Origin: Neomoorella stamsii
GTDB taxonomy: Bacteria; Bacillota; DSM-521; Neomoorellales; Neomoorellaceae
DNA length: 64,000 nt
NCBI RefSeq assembly: GCF_002995805.1
Contig: NZ_PVXL01000021.1
Span: forward strand, 114,243 to 178,242
Direction: 5' to 3'
The notes under the pieces are model-generated. The model saw only the letters and a list, made by a program, of their open reading frames with translations, did not search any database and was not told where the DNA came from. Shown here piece after piece: positions 26,575 through 34,808 of the stretch. Numbering within the stretch: position 1 is the first letter of the stretch; each line of letters starts with the position of its first letter. Position numbers and translations under genes: made by a program.

Positions 26575-28071
26575 ATGATAGAGGCATTGGCTTCAGCAGC
26601 AAGTCAGGTATTTAGCCCGCTGGGCTTAATAATAATGTTCTTGGGGTCGATCATCGGTACAATAGTAGGAGCCCTGCCAGGCCTTACGGCTACTATGGCT
26701 GTAGCCGTACTGGTACCAATTACCTTTGGTATGTCTCCCGAATTGGCCATGATGCTCCTTTTGGGTATTTATTGTGGCGCCATGAATGGAGGCACCATTT
26801 CGGCAGTTTTAGTAAACGTACCGGGAACACCGGGAGCTATTATGACAGGCCTCGACGGATATGCTATGGCCCAACGAGGTGAGGGGGGTAAGGCAATAGG
26901 CATTGCCACTGTGGGTTCTTTTGTGGGTGGTATTTTTAGTAATATTGTTTTAATTATAGCCGCTCCCCTGCTGGCTATGATAGCACTTAAATTTGCTGCT
27001 CCTGAATACTTTGCCTTAGCTATATTTGGCTTGGCCGGTGTTGCCGCCTCTACTACCAAATCGCCTATTAAAGGAATTGCTTCGGTATTCTTAGGTCTTC
27101 TTATCTCTGTAATAGGTCTGGATCCTATGACTGGAGTGGAGCGCTTTACCTTCGGCAATCCTGAGATGCAGGGCGGATTAGATTTTGTACCAGTTATGAT
27201 AGGTGTTTATGGTCTTGGGGAAGTCCTTATGCAAATACACGAATCTAAGTATGGCTATATGGTAACTCAAAAAATAAAAGGTGTTTTACCAACCTGGCAA
27301 GAAATAAAATCCCTGAAGACCATCTTTTTGCGTTCTTCTGTTATTGGTACAGCTATAGGAGCTCTGCCAGGGGAAGGTGCTACAGTTGCTGCCTTTTTAG
27401 CTTATACTGATGCCCGCCAGAACTCAAAACATCCGGAAAAGTTCGGAACAGGTGTTATTGAGGGTGTAGCTTCTTGTGAAACGGCTAATAACGCTGTTGT
27501 TGGTGGTAGCTTGATACCCACTTTGACTTTAGGAATACCCGGCAGTGGTACTATGGCTATACTTATGGGTGCTTTTATGATGCATAACATTATACCTGGC
27601 CCGATGCTTTTTAAAGAGAAACCAGAGTTAGTATATGCTATTTTTATGAGCCTGGCAATTAACAACTTATTCATGCTAATTATCGGCCTGGCTGGTGCCC
27701 GCATTTTTGCTCGCATGGTTTCAATCCCTATGAATATGCTCTTGCCTATTATTGGGGTATTGTGTATTATAGGTTCTTATGCAACCACCAACACTTATTT
27801 CAGTGTTCTGATTATGATTGTAACTGGTATTATAGGCTATATCATGCGCATCTTTGCTTTCCCATTAGTCCCCATGGTTTTAGGTGTTATTTTGGGTCCA
27901 CTAGCAGAAGTAAGCTTACGGAGAAGCCTTTTAATGAGTGAAGGTTCCATGGCTATTTTCTTTATCAGGCCGGGTTCTCTGATTATCCTGCTTTTTACGG
28001 GGATTTACCTCTGCTGGCCTTATATTAAAAAAATCTTAATCAGGCCGGATGAGGTTAAGATAAATAGCTAA
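26575..28071 (+). CDS. tctA: Tripartite tricarboxylate transporter, large membrane subunit TctA (system 1)
   Basis: 498 residues, about 12 membrane segments. The TctA signatures GALPGLTATMAVAVLVPITF, NVPGTPGAIMTGLDGYAM and the second-half GALPGEGATVAAFLAY are intact. Drives uptake of a carboxylate by cation symport together with TctB and the binding protein. Sits 16 bases after tctB and before the lipoprotein gene. Confidence 0.93.
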   Translation: MIEALASAASQVFSPLGLIIMFLGSIIGTIVGALPGLTATMAVAVLVPITFGMSPELAMMLLLGIYCGAMNGGTISAVLVNVPGTPGAIMTGLDGYAMAQRGEGGKAIGIATVGSFVGGIFSNIVLIIAAPLLAMIALKFAAPEYFALAIFGLAGVAASTTKSPIKGIASVFLGLLISVIGLDPMTGVERFTFGNPEMQGGLDFVPVMIGVYGLGEVLMQIHESKYGYMVTQKIKGVLPTWQEIKSLKTIFLRSSVIGTAIGALPGEGATVAAFLAYTDARQNSKHPEKFGTGVIEGVASCETANNAVVGGSLIPTLTLGIPGSGTMAILMGAFMMHNIIPGPMLFKEKPELVYAIFMSLAINNLFMLIIGLAGARIFARMVSIPMNMLLPIIGVLCIIGSYATTNTYFSVLIMIVTGIIGYIMRIFAFPLVPMVLGVILGPLAEVSLRRSLLMSEGSMAIFFIRPGSLIILLFTGIYLCWPYIKKILIRPDEVKINS

Positions 28072-28158
28072 AAAATGTTTTATGGGGGTGGGGAATAAGA
28101 ATATCATTCCAATTTCGCTTTCGTGAGAGTTAAAACACATATAAGGAGGTAAAGGCTA

Positions 28159-29190
28159 ATGAGAAAGGTATGGAAGATTGCAATATTACTTTTAGCAATG
28201 GTTATGGTTTTTTCGGTTGCCTTGGCCGGGTGTAGTAAAGGTCAGCAAGCGGCGCCTTCAAAGGAGGGCAACAAAGAAGCACCGAAAGTGCAAGAGGTAA
28301 AATTTCCAACAAAACCTGTTAGTTTGATTATTCCTTTTAGTACAGGTGGCGGAACAGACGTTGCCGGTAGGCTTCTTGCCCAACTAACAGAAAAACACCT
28401 GGGACAATCGATTGTCCCGACAAATGTTGAAGGTGGCGCCAGCGCTACGGGGTTAACTCAATTGGCTAAGAGTAAAAATGATGGCTATACTATCGCTATG
28501 TGTACATCTACTATTCATACACTTAAACCTCAGGGACGTATGCCTTATTCGTCCCAGGACTTTGAGCCAATTATCGGTTTTCAGACTAACTCCCTTGCCA
28601 TTGGCGTTAATACTACTAGTCAATTTAAAACACTTCAAGATTTAATCAACTTTGCTAAGAAAAATCCTGGTAAACTTAAAGTTGGAACAAGCAGTATTGG
28701 CAGTAATAATCATCTTGCAGGCCTAGCCTTTGAATTGGAAGCTGGGATCAAGTTATCGTTTATTCCCGATCCAGGTGGAGCAAATCAAGGAATTTTAGAA
28801 GTTGCAGGTGGCAATTTGGATGCAGCAATAGGTGGACCGCTGGAGTTTCTTTCCCAGTACAAAGCAGGACGAATACGTATTCTTGGTATAATGTCTGAAA
28901 AGAGATTAGATACTTTTCCTGATATTCCAACCTTTAAAGAACAGGGTGTAAATTTGGTGTTTGGAACTGAACGCTATATACTAGCGCCTAAAGGTACGCC
29001 AGAAGAAGTTATCAAAATCCTTCATGATGCCTTCAAGAAGGGCATGGAGGACCCAAAGTGGAAGGAATATATTAAAACATCAGGGTCAGAAGAATTTTAT
29101 AAAAGTCATTCTGAAGCCAAAGCATATTTAAAAGAACGTGATGAATTTTATTATAAAATATTGGAGAGCTCGGGAATGTTAAAGAAATAA
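28159..29190 (+). CDS. tctC: Tripartite tricarboxylate transporter binding lipoprotein TctC (system 1)
   Basis: 343 residues; signal peptide with lipobox LAGC (22-25), so anchored outside the membrane. The Bug/TctC domain starts near FPTKPVSLIIPFSTGGGTDV and holds the ligand loops. It captures the carboxylate for TctAB. AAGGAGG site 7 bases before ATG 28159. About 87 bases separate it from tctA, with only a weak hairpin, so it is probably co-transcribed and translated strongly. Confidence 0.92.
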   Translation: MRKVWKIAILLLAMVMVFSVALAGCSKGQQAAPSKEGNKEAPKVQEVKFPTKPVSLIIPFSTGGGTDVAGRLLAQLTEKHLGQSIVPTNVEGGASATGLTQLAKSKNDGYTIAMCTSTIHTLKPQGRMPYSSQDFEPIIGFQTNSLAIGVNTTSQFKTLQDLINFAKKNPGKLKVGTSSIGSNNHLAGLAFELEAGIKLSFIPDPGGANQGILEVAGGNLDAAIGGPLEFLSQYKAGRIRILGIMSEKRLDTFPDIPTFKEQGVNLVFGTERYILAPKGTPEEVIKILHDAFKKGMEDPKWKEYIKTSGSEEFYKSHSEAKAYLKERDEFYYKILESSGMLKK

Positions 29191-29570
29191 AACCAAACAT
29201 AATCGAAATTACGTAATTTGATAGAGAGAGCCTTTTGAGCTTTTGCATTTATACAAAGGAGCTGGCCTCCTTAGAGGGCAAGGGGGCCAGCTCGGGTGGG
29301 TTGCTTGCGCTAGTCTAGGGTAAAGCCTAACGGCCCGCTACGCGGCCCTTGACCAGGGTTGCTCCCCGCTCAGGATTGGCTGCCAGAGACGGATGGAGAA
29401 GTTAAAAGCTGAAAACGCCCAGATTCGAATTGCTATCTTAAAACAGGAGAGAGGTATTTTTGTCCCTAACTAGGTTTCGCAAAAAATTTTCGGAGGAACT
29501 TGATATGGCCATTTAATGTAATGCGTGCTGCTAAAATACTGCAAGAACTTGTAGAGGAAGATTATGAACT
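29191..29570. other. Intergenic region with hairpin and possible transposase scraps
   Basis: Holds a stem GAGCTGGCC/GGCCAGCTC (about 29259-29293), without T tail on either side, then GC-rich sequence unlike its AT-rich surroundings. A 26-codon frame at 29394 (MEKLKAENAQIRIAILKQE) has the look of an IS3 OrfA coiled-coil end, and a 21-codon frame at 29521 (MRAAKILQELVEEDYELDLD) is unassigned. None is convincing as a working gene. Confidence 0.4.
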
Positions 29571-29575
29571 AGATC

Positions 29576-29603
29576 TTGACAGATAACTTTTCTACTGTAT
29601 AAT
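29576..29603 (+). promoter_or_regulatory. Promoter of the lyase gene (leader B)
   Basis: TTGACA (29576-29581), 16 bases, TATAAT (29598-29603). The -35 surroundings match those of the promoter at 18992. Confidence 0.75.
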
Positions 29604-29638
29604 AAATTATAAGTTACAATTAAATATTTTGTCGAGGA

Positions 29639-29733
29639 AGCTGAGTATTTGCTTAAAGCATATTTAGTATATGCTTTTGTAGCAGCAAATATGAGCCGGC
29701 GAGTATGTTTATATACGCGCCGGCTTTTGTTTT
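29639..29733 (+). promoter_or_regulatory. Conserved leader RNA element, copy B, with terminator
   Basis: AGCTGAGT (29639-29646), P1 TATTTGC (29646-29652) with GCAAATA (29685-29691), P2 AAAGCATAT/ATATGCTTT (29655-29677, five-base loop), then terminator GCCGGCG/CGCCGGC (29695-29724) and TTTTGTTTT. Compared with copy A, one P1 pair changes from T-A to A-T and one P2 pair from G-C to T-A, so both helices are kept by compensating changes. Confidence 0.7.
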
Positions 29734-29826
29734 AAATTACCTTTTTTGGAGGTGATATATGGGCTACTACTCTCATGTTTTAAGGTTTTTATATTCTTAT
29801 TAATCTAAAGGAAGGGGTTTTAGAAG

Positions 29827-31236
29827 GTGGCTGTTTATCCTGCTGATATGGAAATTTATAAAAACCGGTTTAGTACGGAAGAAATGCGGGCTATCTGGGA
29901 TGAAGCCAACCTCCTTCAAAAACGTCTCGATGTAGAAGCTGCTGTAGCTAAAGCAGAATTAGAACTGGGAATTATACCTGAATGGGCTGCCAAAGAGATT
30001 ATCGAAAAAGCCAATATTAATTATATAACTCCGCAATTGGCTTCCGAGTTCAAACATGGTTCTGATATTGTTGCGATGATTAAGGCTTGCGAGAAAGTTA
30101 TGGGTGAGGCGGCAGAATATTTACATTTTGGTTTGACATCTCAAGATGTGTTGGAAACCTCTCTTGCCTTAGTTTTGAGAGAAACCTGGAAGGTTATTTT
30201 CAGAGATTTAAGGGTCCTGGAAGAAATTCTCTTAGACTTTGCTCAAAAATATAAGCTTTCAGTTATGCCTGGGAGGCCCCATGGCCAGTATGGAACGGTA
30301 ACTACCTTTGGTTTTAAAGCGGCAATTTGGGCTACGGAAGTAAGACGAAATATCGAGCGGTTAAAAGAATTGAAGAAAAGGTTATTGGTAGGTAATCTAA
30401 CTGGTGCCCATGGAAGTTTAGCTCCCTTGGTCCAGAAAGCTGGCCCGGGAATGGGTCTAAAAGTTCAACAAAGAGCCCTTGAATTACTTGGGCTTGTGCC
30501 AGCGGATATATGTACTCATCAATCTCGCGATCGCTTGACAGAGTTTGTATCAGTTTTAGCAATGATAGGTATAAGTCTTGAGAGAATTTGCAAAACCATT
30601 TTTGAACTCCATAGACCAGAAATATTCGAACTGGAGGGACCTTTTGTTGAAGGGGAGCAAGTTGACAGTAGTACGATGCCTCATCGCAGGGGTCCAAGTG
30701 GCGTTGACTGGGTAATGGGTTTTGTAAGGATTTTAAGAGGAAATGCTTTAGTTGGTATGGAAGTTGTTGTAGAGGATGAGCGCGATGCAGCAAGGTTGCC
30801 ATTTGAACATGCTTCCTTACCGGAAAGTTGCCTTATTACCGCGGCGATCTTGCAATTTATGATTAAATATTTACGGGGATTAAAGGTTCACACAGAAAAT
30901 ATGGAAAAGGATGTAACAGAATATATGATTGGTCGCGGTCAGGGTGGACCGTTTATTCAAGGCGAGTGTATGTTATACACAGTAGCCGAAAAAACTGGTA
31001 AAAAGCAATCGGCTCACAAAATGGTTTATCGGGTAGCTCAAAAAGCTTTCCATGATAAAATGACCTTTAGAGAAGCCTTGTTAAACGATAAGGAAATAAT
31101 GAGCTATTTAACGGTTGAAGAGATCGATGCGGCTTTAGATCCGCATAACTACTTAGGTGAAATCCCAATCGTGGTTGATAGTGTTGTGGCCAAAGTTAAT
31201 GAAATGAGAAGGGCTGAAGAAGAGCTTCTAAATTAA
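29827..31236 (+). CDS. Adenylosuccinate-lyase-like enzyme with altered signature loop
   Basis: 469 residues of the fumarase/aspartase superfamily, closest in layout to PurB with its C-terminal ADSL_C domain (FREALLNDKEIMSYLTVEEI). Such enzymes release fumarate from an N- or O-substituted succinate. Seen: HFGLTSQDVLETSLALVL and the signature region, which reads GEQVDSSTMPHRRGPSG where the family normally has SSxMPxKxN: the lysine and asparagine are replaced. Placement among carboxylate transporters and a fumarase argues against a purine role; an N-substituted aspartate lyase is a fair guess. GTG start 29827. Confidence 0.75.
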   Translation: MAVYPADMEIYKNRFSTEEMRAIWDEANLLQKRLDVEAAVAKAELELGIIPEWAAKEIIEKANINYITPQLASEFKHGSDIVAMIKACEKVMGEAAEYLHFGLTSQDVLETSLALVLRETWKVIFRDLRVLEEILLDFAQKYKLSVMPGRPHGQYGTVTTFGFKAAIWATEVRRNIERLKELKKRLLVGNLTGAHGSLAPLVQKAGPGMGLKVQQRALELLGLVPADICTHQSRDRLTEFVSVLAMIGISLERICKTIFELHRPEIFELEGPFVEGEQVDSSTMPHRRGPSGVDWVMGFVRILRGNALVGMEVVVEDERDAARLPFEHASLPESCLITAAILQFMIKYLRGLKVHTENMEKDVTEYMIGRGQGGPFIQGECMLYTVAEKTGKKQSAHKMVYRVAQKAFHDKMTFREALLNDKEIMSYLTVEEIDAALDPHNYLGEIPIVVDSVVAKVNEMRRAEEELLN

Positions 31237-31560
31237 ATAATCTTTAATGCAAAATCCGGGAATATAAGTAAGGGCATAGAAAACCTACCATTTAAAGTGG
31301 TAGGCTGCCCTTTACTTTTCCCGGGTGGAAAAAATGATTATGGGGATGGAGACAATTTTAAAGGGGGGTGTAATATTTAGAGGGCTCAGGGGTGTTATTG
31401 AGAAAATGACATTTTATTCAGCGGGATTTAGTCTAAGTAAGAGTTGTTGCCAGTTTTTGCGAATGTACTAATGTTCGCAAACAGGCCCTCTGAAGCTCAA
31501 ACAAAGACCGTTATATTTAATTAAAAGGGTGAGGTTTATTTTAAAAAAGGAGGCTAACCC
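31237..31560 (+). other. Intergenic region: long terminator hairpin, then a small hairpin
   Basis: 31255-31324 folds into a nested stem (CCGGGAA/TTCCCGG outside, AGTAAGGGCA/TGCCCTTTACT, CCTACCA/TGGTAGG inside), probably the lyase terminator. Further on TTTGCGAA/TTCGCAAA forms a hairpin near 31456-31481, and AGAGGGC (31379) and GCCCTCT (31495) bracket a 120-base block. No gene is seen; AAGGAGG at the end serves the next gene. Confidence 0.55.
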
Positions 31561-32601
31561 ATGGTTAAATTAAAAAAAGTAAAACTTGTGGGATGCCTAT
31601 TATTACTGGCGCTTACTTATTTTTTAGTAGCCTGTGGGGGAACTAAAAATGAACCTCAAGTTAGCAAACAGACTAAACAGGAAGAACCCCAAAAAGATAA
31701 TACTGCTAGTAACTATCCTAATAAACCTATAACTATGGTGGTTTGGACGAGTCCGGGGTCACCAGTTGATGTTACTGGCCGGCAATTAGCAAAAATAGGT
31801 GAAAAGTATTTCAAACAATCCATTCCTGTAATTAACAAAACTGGTGGTAGCGGTGCGGTAGCAATGGCTTATGTCCAATCGCAACCTGCTGACGGTTATA
31901 CTTTACTAATGACCACTTCGTCTATGGTAACAAGTATGGCCGGCGGCGAGGTTGAATTTACTCCCGATGATTTTGACTATATTATCAGAGTGGCTAAGGA
32001 TCCGTATGTTATAGCCGTGAGGACTGAAAGTCCATTTAAAACTTTAAAAGATCTTGTCGATTATGCTAAAAAGAATCCTGGGAAGATTCAGATGGCAGGA
32101 GGTTTAACCGGCGGAGCCCAACACGTTTCCAATATACTTTTACAGAAAGCTGCCGGTATAGAATTAACTTGGGTACCCTTCGAAGGACAGGCGGATGCTG
32201 TTGCCGCTTGCTTAGGGGGGCATGCTGATGCGGTGCAAGGAAATTCCAACAATATTAAACCACAAGTAGAAGCAGGCAAATTGAGGGTTATTGGGGTATC
32301 AGGAGATAAACGTTTGGATGATTTTCCGGATGCTCCTACTTATAAAGAATTGGGCTATGATCGTGAAGACTATTTGTGGCGGGGCGTTATGTTAAAGGGT
32401 GGGACTCCGTCAGAAATTATAGCAAAACTACGGGCTACCTTTAAACAAATTTATGAGGATCCGGAATTCCAAACCTATTTAAAGAACACCAATCAAATAC
32501 CGGGATATGTTGAACCTGCCCAGATGAAAGATTTGATCAAGAAAGAAGTTGAGGAAACTAGGTCGACTCTAATTGAATTAGGGGTTATAAAAAAGAAATA
32601 A
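31561..32601 (+). CDS. tctC: Tripartite tricarboxylate transporter binding lipoprotein TctC (system 2)
   Basis: 346 residues; signal peptide with lipobox LVAC (22-25) and a Bug/TctC domain from YPNKPITMVVWTSPGSPVDV on. It differs clearly from the system 1 protein (28159), so a different or overlapping ligand is likely. It is the first of the fumarase-tctBA group and separated from its membrane partners (34349, 34809) by the two hydratase genes. Confidence 0.92.
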   Translation: MVKLKKVKLVGCLLLLALTYFLVACGGTKNEPQVSKQTKQEEPQKDNTASNYPNKPITMVVWTSPGSPVDVTGRQLAKIGEKYFKQSIPVINKTGGSGAVAMAYVQSQPADGYTLLMTTSSMVTSMAGGEVEFTPDDFDYIIRVAKDPYVIAVRTESPFKTLKDLVDYAKKNPGKIQMAGGLTGGAQHVSNILLQKAAGIELTWVPFEGQADAVAACLGGHADAVQGNSNNIKPQVEAGKLRVIGVSGDKRLDDFPDAPTYKELGYDREDYLWRGVMLKGGTPSEIIAKLRATFKQIYEDPEFQTYLKNTNQIPGYVEPAQMKDLIKKEVEETRSTLIELGVIKKK

Positions 32602-32664
32602 AAAATCAATTCATCCTGGTAAGGCCCATAATAGAATTATGGGCCTTACCAGGGGAGAGGAACT

Positions 32665-33576
32665 ATGAGAGAGAGGGTGATAGTTTTGCCTGATAAACAT
32701 TTTTACGAAGAACTAGTTGAAATATCTAAGGAATTATACTTAAGGGCATTAAAAATAATCCCGCCGGATGTAAGGGCCGCACTTGTAAAGGCTTATGAAA
32801 GTGAAGAATCCGAACGGGGGAAAAACATATTGGGAGTAATACTTAAAAATATAGAGGTTGCGGAACAAAACGATCTCATAATCTGCCAGGATACAGGTAC
32901 ACCCATCTTTTTGGTAAATTTACCCCAAGAAATAGATTTAAATTTAACCTCTTTTAAGGATTCATTAGTAGCCGGGGTTAGGAAAGCTACAACCGAGCAT
33001 CCTTTTAGATCAAGCATAGTCTCCCCCCTTACTCGTAAAAATAACCAGGATAGTACCGGATACAGGATCCCTGTATTTCACTTTGAATATAAAAATGATG
33101 CTGATGATAAAAGTATTGATATTTTAATGATACCTAAGGGGTCAGGCTCGGAAAATATGAGTTACTTAAAGATGTTGACTCCTGCTGAGGGTATAAAGGG
33201 AATTAAAAAATTTGTTCTTCAAAGTATAATGGAAACAGGTGCCAATCCATGTCCCCCTTATATTGTTGGCATAGGACTGGGTGGAACCTCAGATTTATGC
33301 ATGATTAATGCTAAAAAAGCAGCAGTAAGAGAAGTAGGCTCTCATAATGGTAATCAGGAAATAGCTGAACTAGAAACAGAATTATTTACCATGATTAATA
33401 GTTTGGGCTTTGGTCCTATGGGTTTAGGGGGCAAGAATACCTGCCTCGCAGTACACATTGAAGAAGCTTACACTCATATTTCGCAAAATCCAGTTGGAAT
33501 TAATATTCAATGCTGGGCTGCGCGGAGATCTCGCGCTAAGATTGATCCCCACGGCAATGTGGAGTATGGATTTTAA
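32665..33576 (+). CDS. Class I fumarase / L(+)-tartrate dehydratase, alpha subunit
   Basis: 303 residues of the iron-sulfur hydro-lyase alpha family. Three cluster cysteines are visible in ICQDTGTP, ANPCPPYIVGIGLGG and the late INIQCWAARR. Adds water to fumarate to give malate, or dehydrates tartrate in TtdA relatives; length equals TtdA of enteric bacteria, but the GSGSENMSYLKML motif is fumarase-like. Oxygen-sensitive, fitting an anaerobe. The beta chain follows after 26 bases. Confidence 0.88.
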   Translation: MRERVIVLPDKHFYEELVEISKELYLRALKIIPPDVRAALVKAYESEESERGKNILGVILKNIEVAEQNDLIICQDTGTPIFLVNLPQEIDLNLTSFKDSLVAGVRKATTEHPFRSSIVSPLTRKNNQDSTGYRIPVFHFEYKNDADDKSIDILMIPKGSGSENMSYLKMLTPAEGIKGIKKFVLQSIMETGANPCPPYIVGIGLGGTSDLCMINAKKAAVREVGSHNGNQEIAELETELFTMINSLGFGPMGLGGKNTCLAVHIEEAYTHISQNPVGINIQCWAARRSRAKIDPHGNVEYGF

Positions 33577-33602
33577 TTATGGAATGAAGAGGTGATTTTT
33601 CA

Positions 33603-34202
33603 TTGAAACTATATAATATTAATCTGCCTCTGGCAAAAGATGATCCTATTGTCTCGCAATTAAGAGTTGGCGATATGGTCCAGATAAACGGGTACATCTT
33701 CGGCGTAAGGGATGCAACCTTGATCAGGATCTTTGATAAAAAAGTGCCTCCACCAACTAGCTTACAGGGTGGGGCCTGCTTGCATACAGCTCCGAGTGTT
33801 AAAAAGATTGGTGAGGGAAAATACGAAAAAGTTTGCGTAGGGACAACAACAAGTACCAGAATGAGCCGTTTTACTGAAGGGTTACTTGGAACTTATGGCG
33901 TAAACTTTATAATTGGCAAAGGCGGCTTGTATCGTGACGGGGTAGAGGCCCTGAAAAAGTATGGGGGTTGTTATCTTTCAATTGTTGGTGGCGCTGCTGC
34001 CTTGGAGACAACCCAAATAGAAGAAATCGAAGAAGTATGGTGGGAAGATTTAATGCCCGAGTGTTTGTGGAAATTCCGTGTCAAGGATTTTGGTCCTTTA
34101 ATTGTATCTATTGATTCCCATGGCGGGAACCTTTATACGGAAGTTAAAGCAAAAGCTGAGGCTACTTTAAAGGAACTATTTATTATCAAGGAATTAGTTT
34201 GA
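33603..34202 (+). CDS. Class I fumarase / L(+)-tartrate dehydratase, beta subunit
   Basis: 199 residues, the second chain of the two-subunit hydro-lyase. The motif PTTSTRMSRFTEG (here GTTTSTRMSRF) and the GKGGL stretch bind substrate carboxylates. TTG start at 33603 with GAGGTG upstream. Fumarate released by the lyase at 29827 would be a natural substrate; tartrate cannot be ruled out. Confidence 0.88.
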   Translation: MKLYNINLPLAKDDPIVSQLRVGDMVQINGYIFGVRDATLIRIFDKKVPPPTSLQGGACLHTAPSVKKIGEGKYEKVCVGTTTSTRMSRFTEGLLGTYGVNFIIGKGGLYRDGVEALKKYGGCYLSIVGGAAALETTQIEEIEEVWWEDLMPECLWKFRVKDFGPLIVSIDSHGGNLYTEVKAKAEATLKELFIIKELV

Positions 34203-34256
34203 TTTAATTGTGGTTTATATTATTATAGTATTTAGTATCCTTCTATGATAAACTAA

Positions 34257-34313
34257 CCCTGACCTCCCTTTTCCGAACTGGAAGAACCCCAAAAGCGGCG
34301 AGGGAGGTCAGGG
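34257..34313. repeat. Large perfect hairpin between hydratase and tctB genes
   Basis: CCCTGACCTCCC (34257-34268) pairs perfectly with GGGAGGTCAGGG (34302-34313) around a 33-base loop that holds a small inner TTCC/GGAA stem. A weak T run (TTTTT after CTAAAG) follows. It may lower or stabilise the downstream transporter message. Confidence 0.7.
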
Positions 34314-34348
34314 CTAAAGTTTTTAACTTATTTATGGGAGGTATAGTT

Positions 34349-34786
34349 ATGCCCATGTGGGTAGGGGAAACTATCATCTCTGTCGCCTTAATTATTTTGT
34401 CAATGTTTTTTTTAATTTATAGTAACGACTTTCCGAAAGCCATTAACCCGGCCGATGTGGGACCAGCAGCATTTCCCCGCCTTCTTTCAAGTCTGGTGAT
34501 ACTTTTTGCTTTGACTCAAATTGTTTTATCCTTGAGGAAGAAAATAACAGATAAGATTAATATTAATGAGCCCTTATTAGTTATCCTGGGAATAGCCTTA
34601 AGTTTCCTTTACCCTATTTTAATATCATCTTTTGGCTACTTTTATGTCACACCCTTCTTTTTGATAATACTCATACTTTTACTTGGCAATAAAAACTGGA
34701 TCCATATTCTGGGTGTGGGGATAGGTTTTACTTTATTTATTTACCTTGTGTTTTACAGATTTCTCCAAGTAAGCCTTCCTGTTTGA
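34349..34786 (+). CDS. tctB: Tripartite tricarboxylate transporter, small membrane subunit TctB (system 2)
   Basis: 145 residues with four membrane segments, TctB/DUF1468 type. ATG 34349 is preferred over the ATG at 34334 because GGGAGG lies inside the longer frame at the right distance for 34349. A conserved NPADVGPAAFPRL stretch follows the first helix, as in many TctB proteins. Partner of the TctA 22 bases downstream. Confidence 0.88.
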   Translation: MPMWVGETIISVALIILSMFFLIYSNDFPKAINPADVGPAAFPRLLSSLVILFALTQIVLSLRKKITDKININEPLLVILGIALSFLYPILISSFGYFYVTPFFLIILILLLGNKNWIHILGVGIGFTLFIYLVFYRFLQVSLPV

Positions 34787-34808
34787 ACCTAAAAAGGAGG
34801 ATTTTATT

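Noticed and set aside
31379..31501. Miniature inverted-repeat element bounded by AGAGGGC/GCCCTCT
   Set aside because: Only seven bases of inverted repeat and no target duplication seen; chance is likely.
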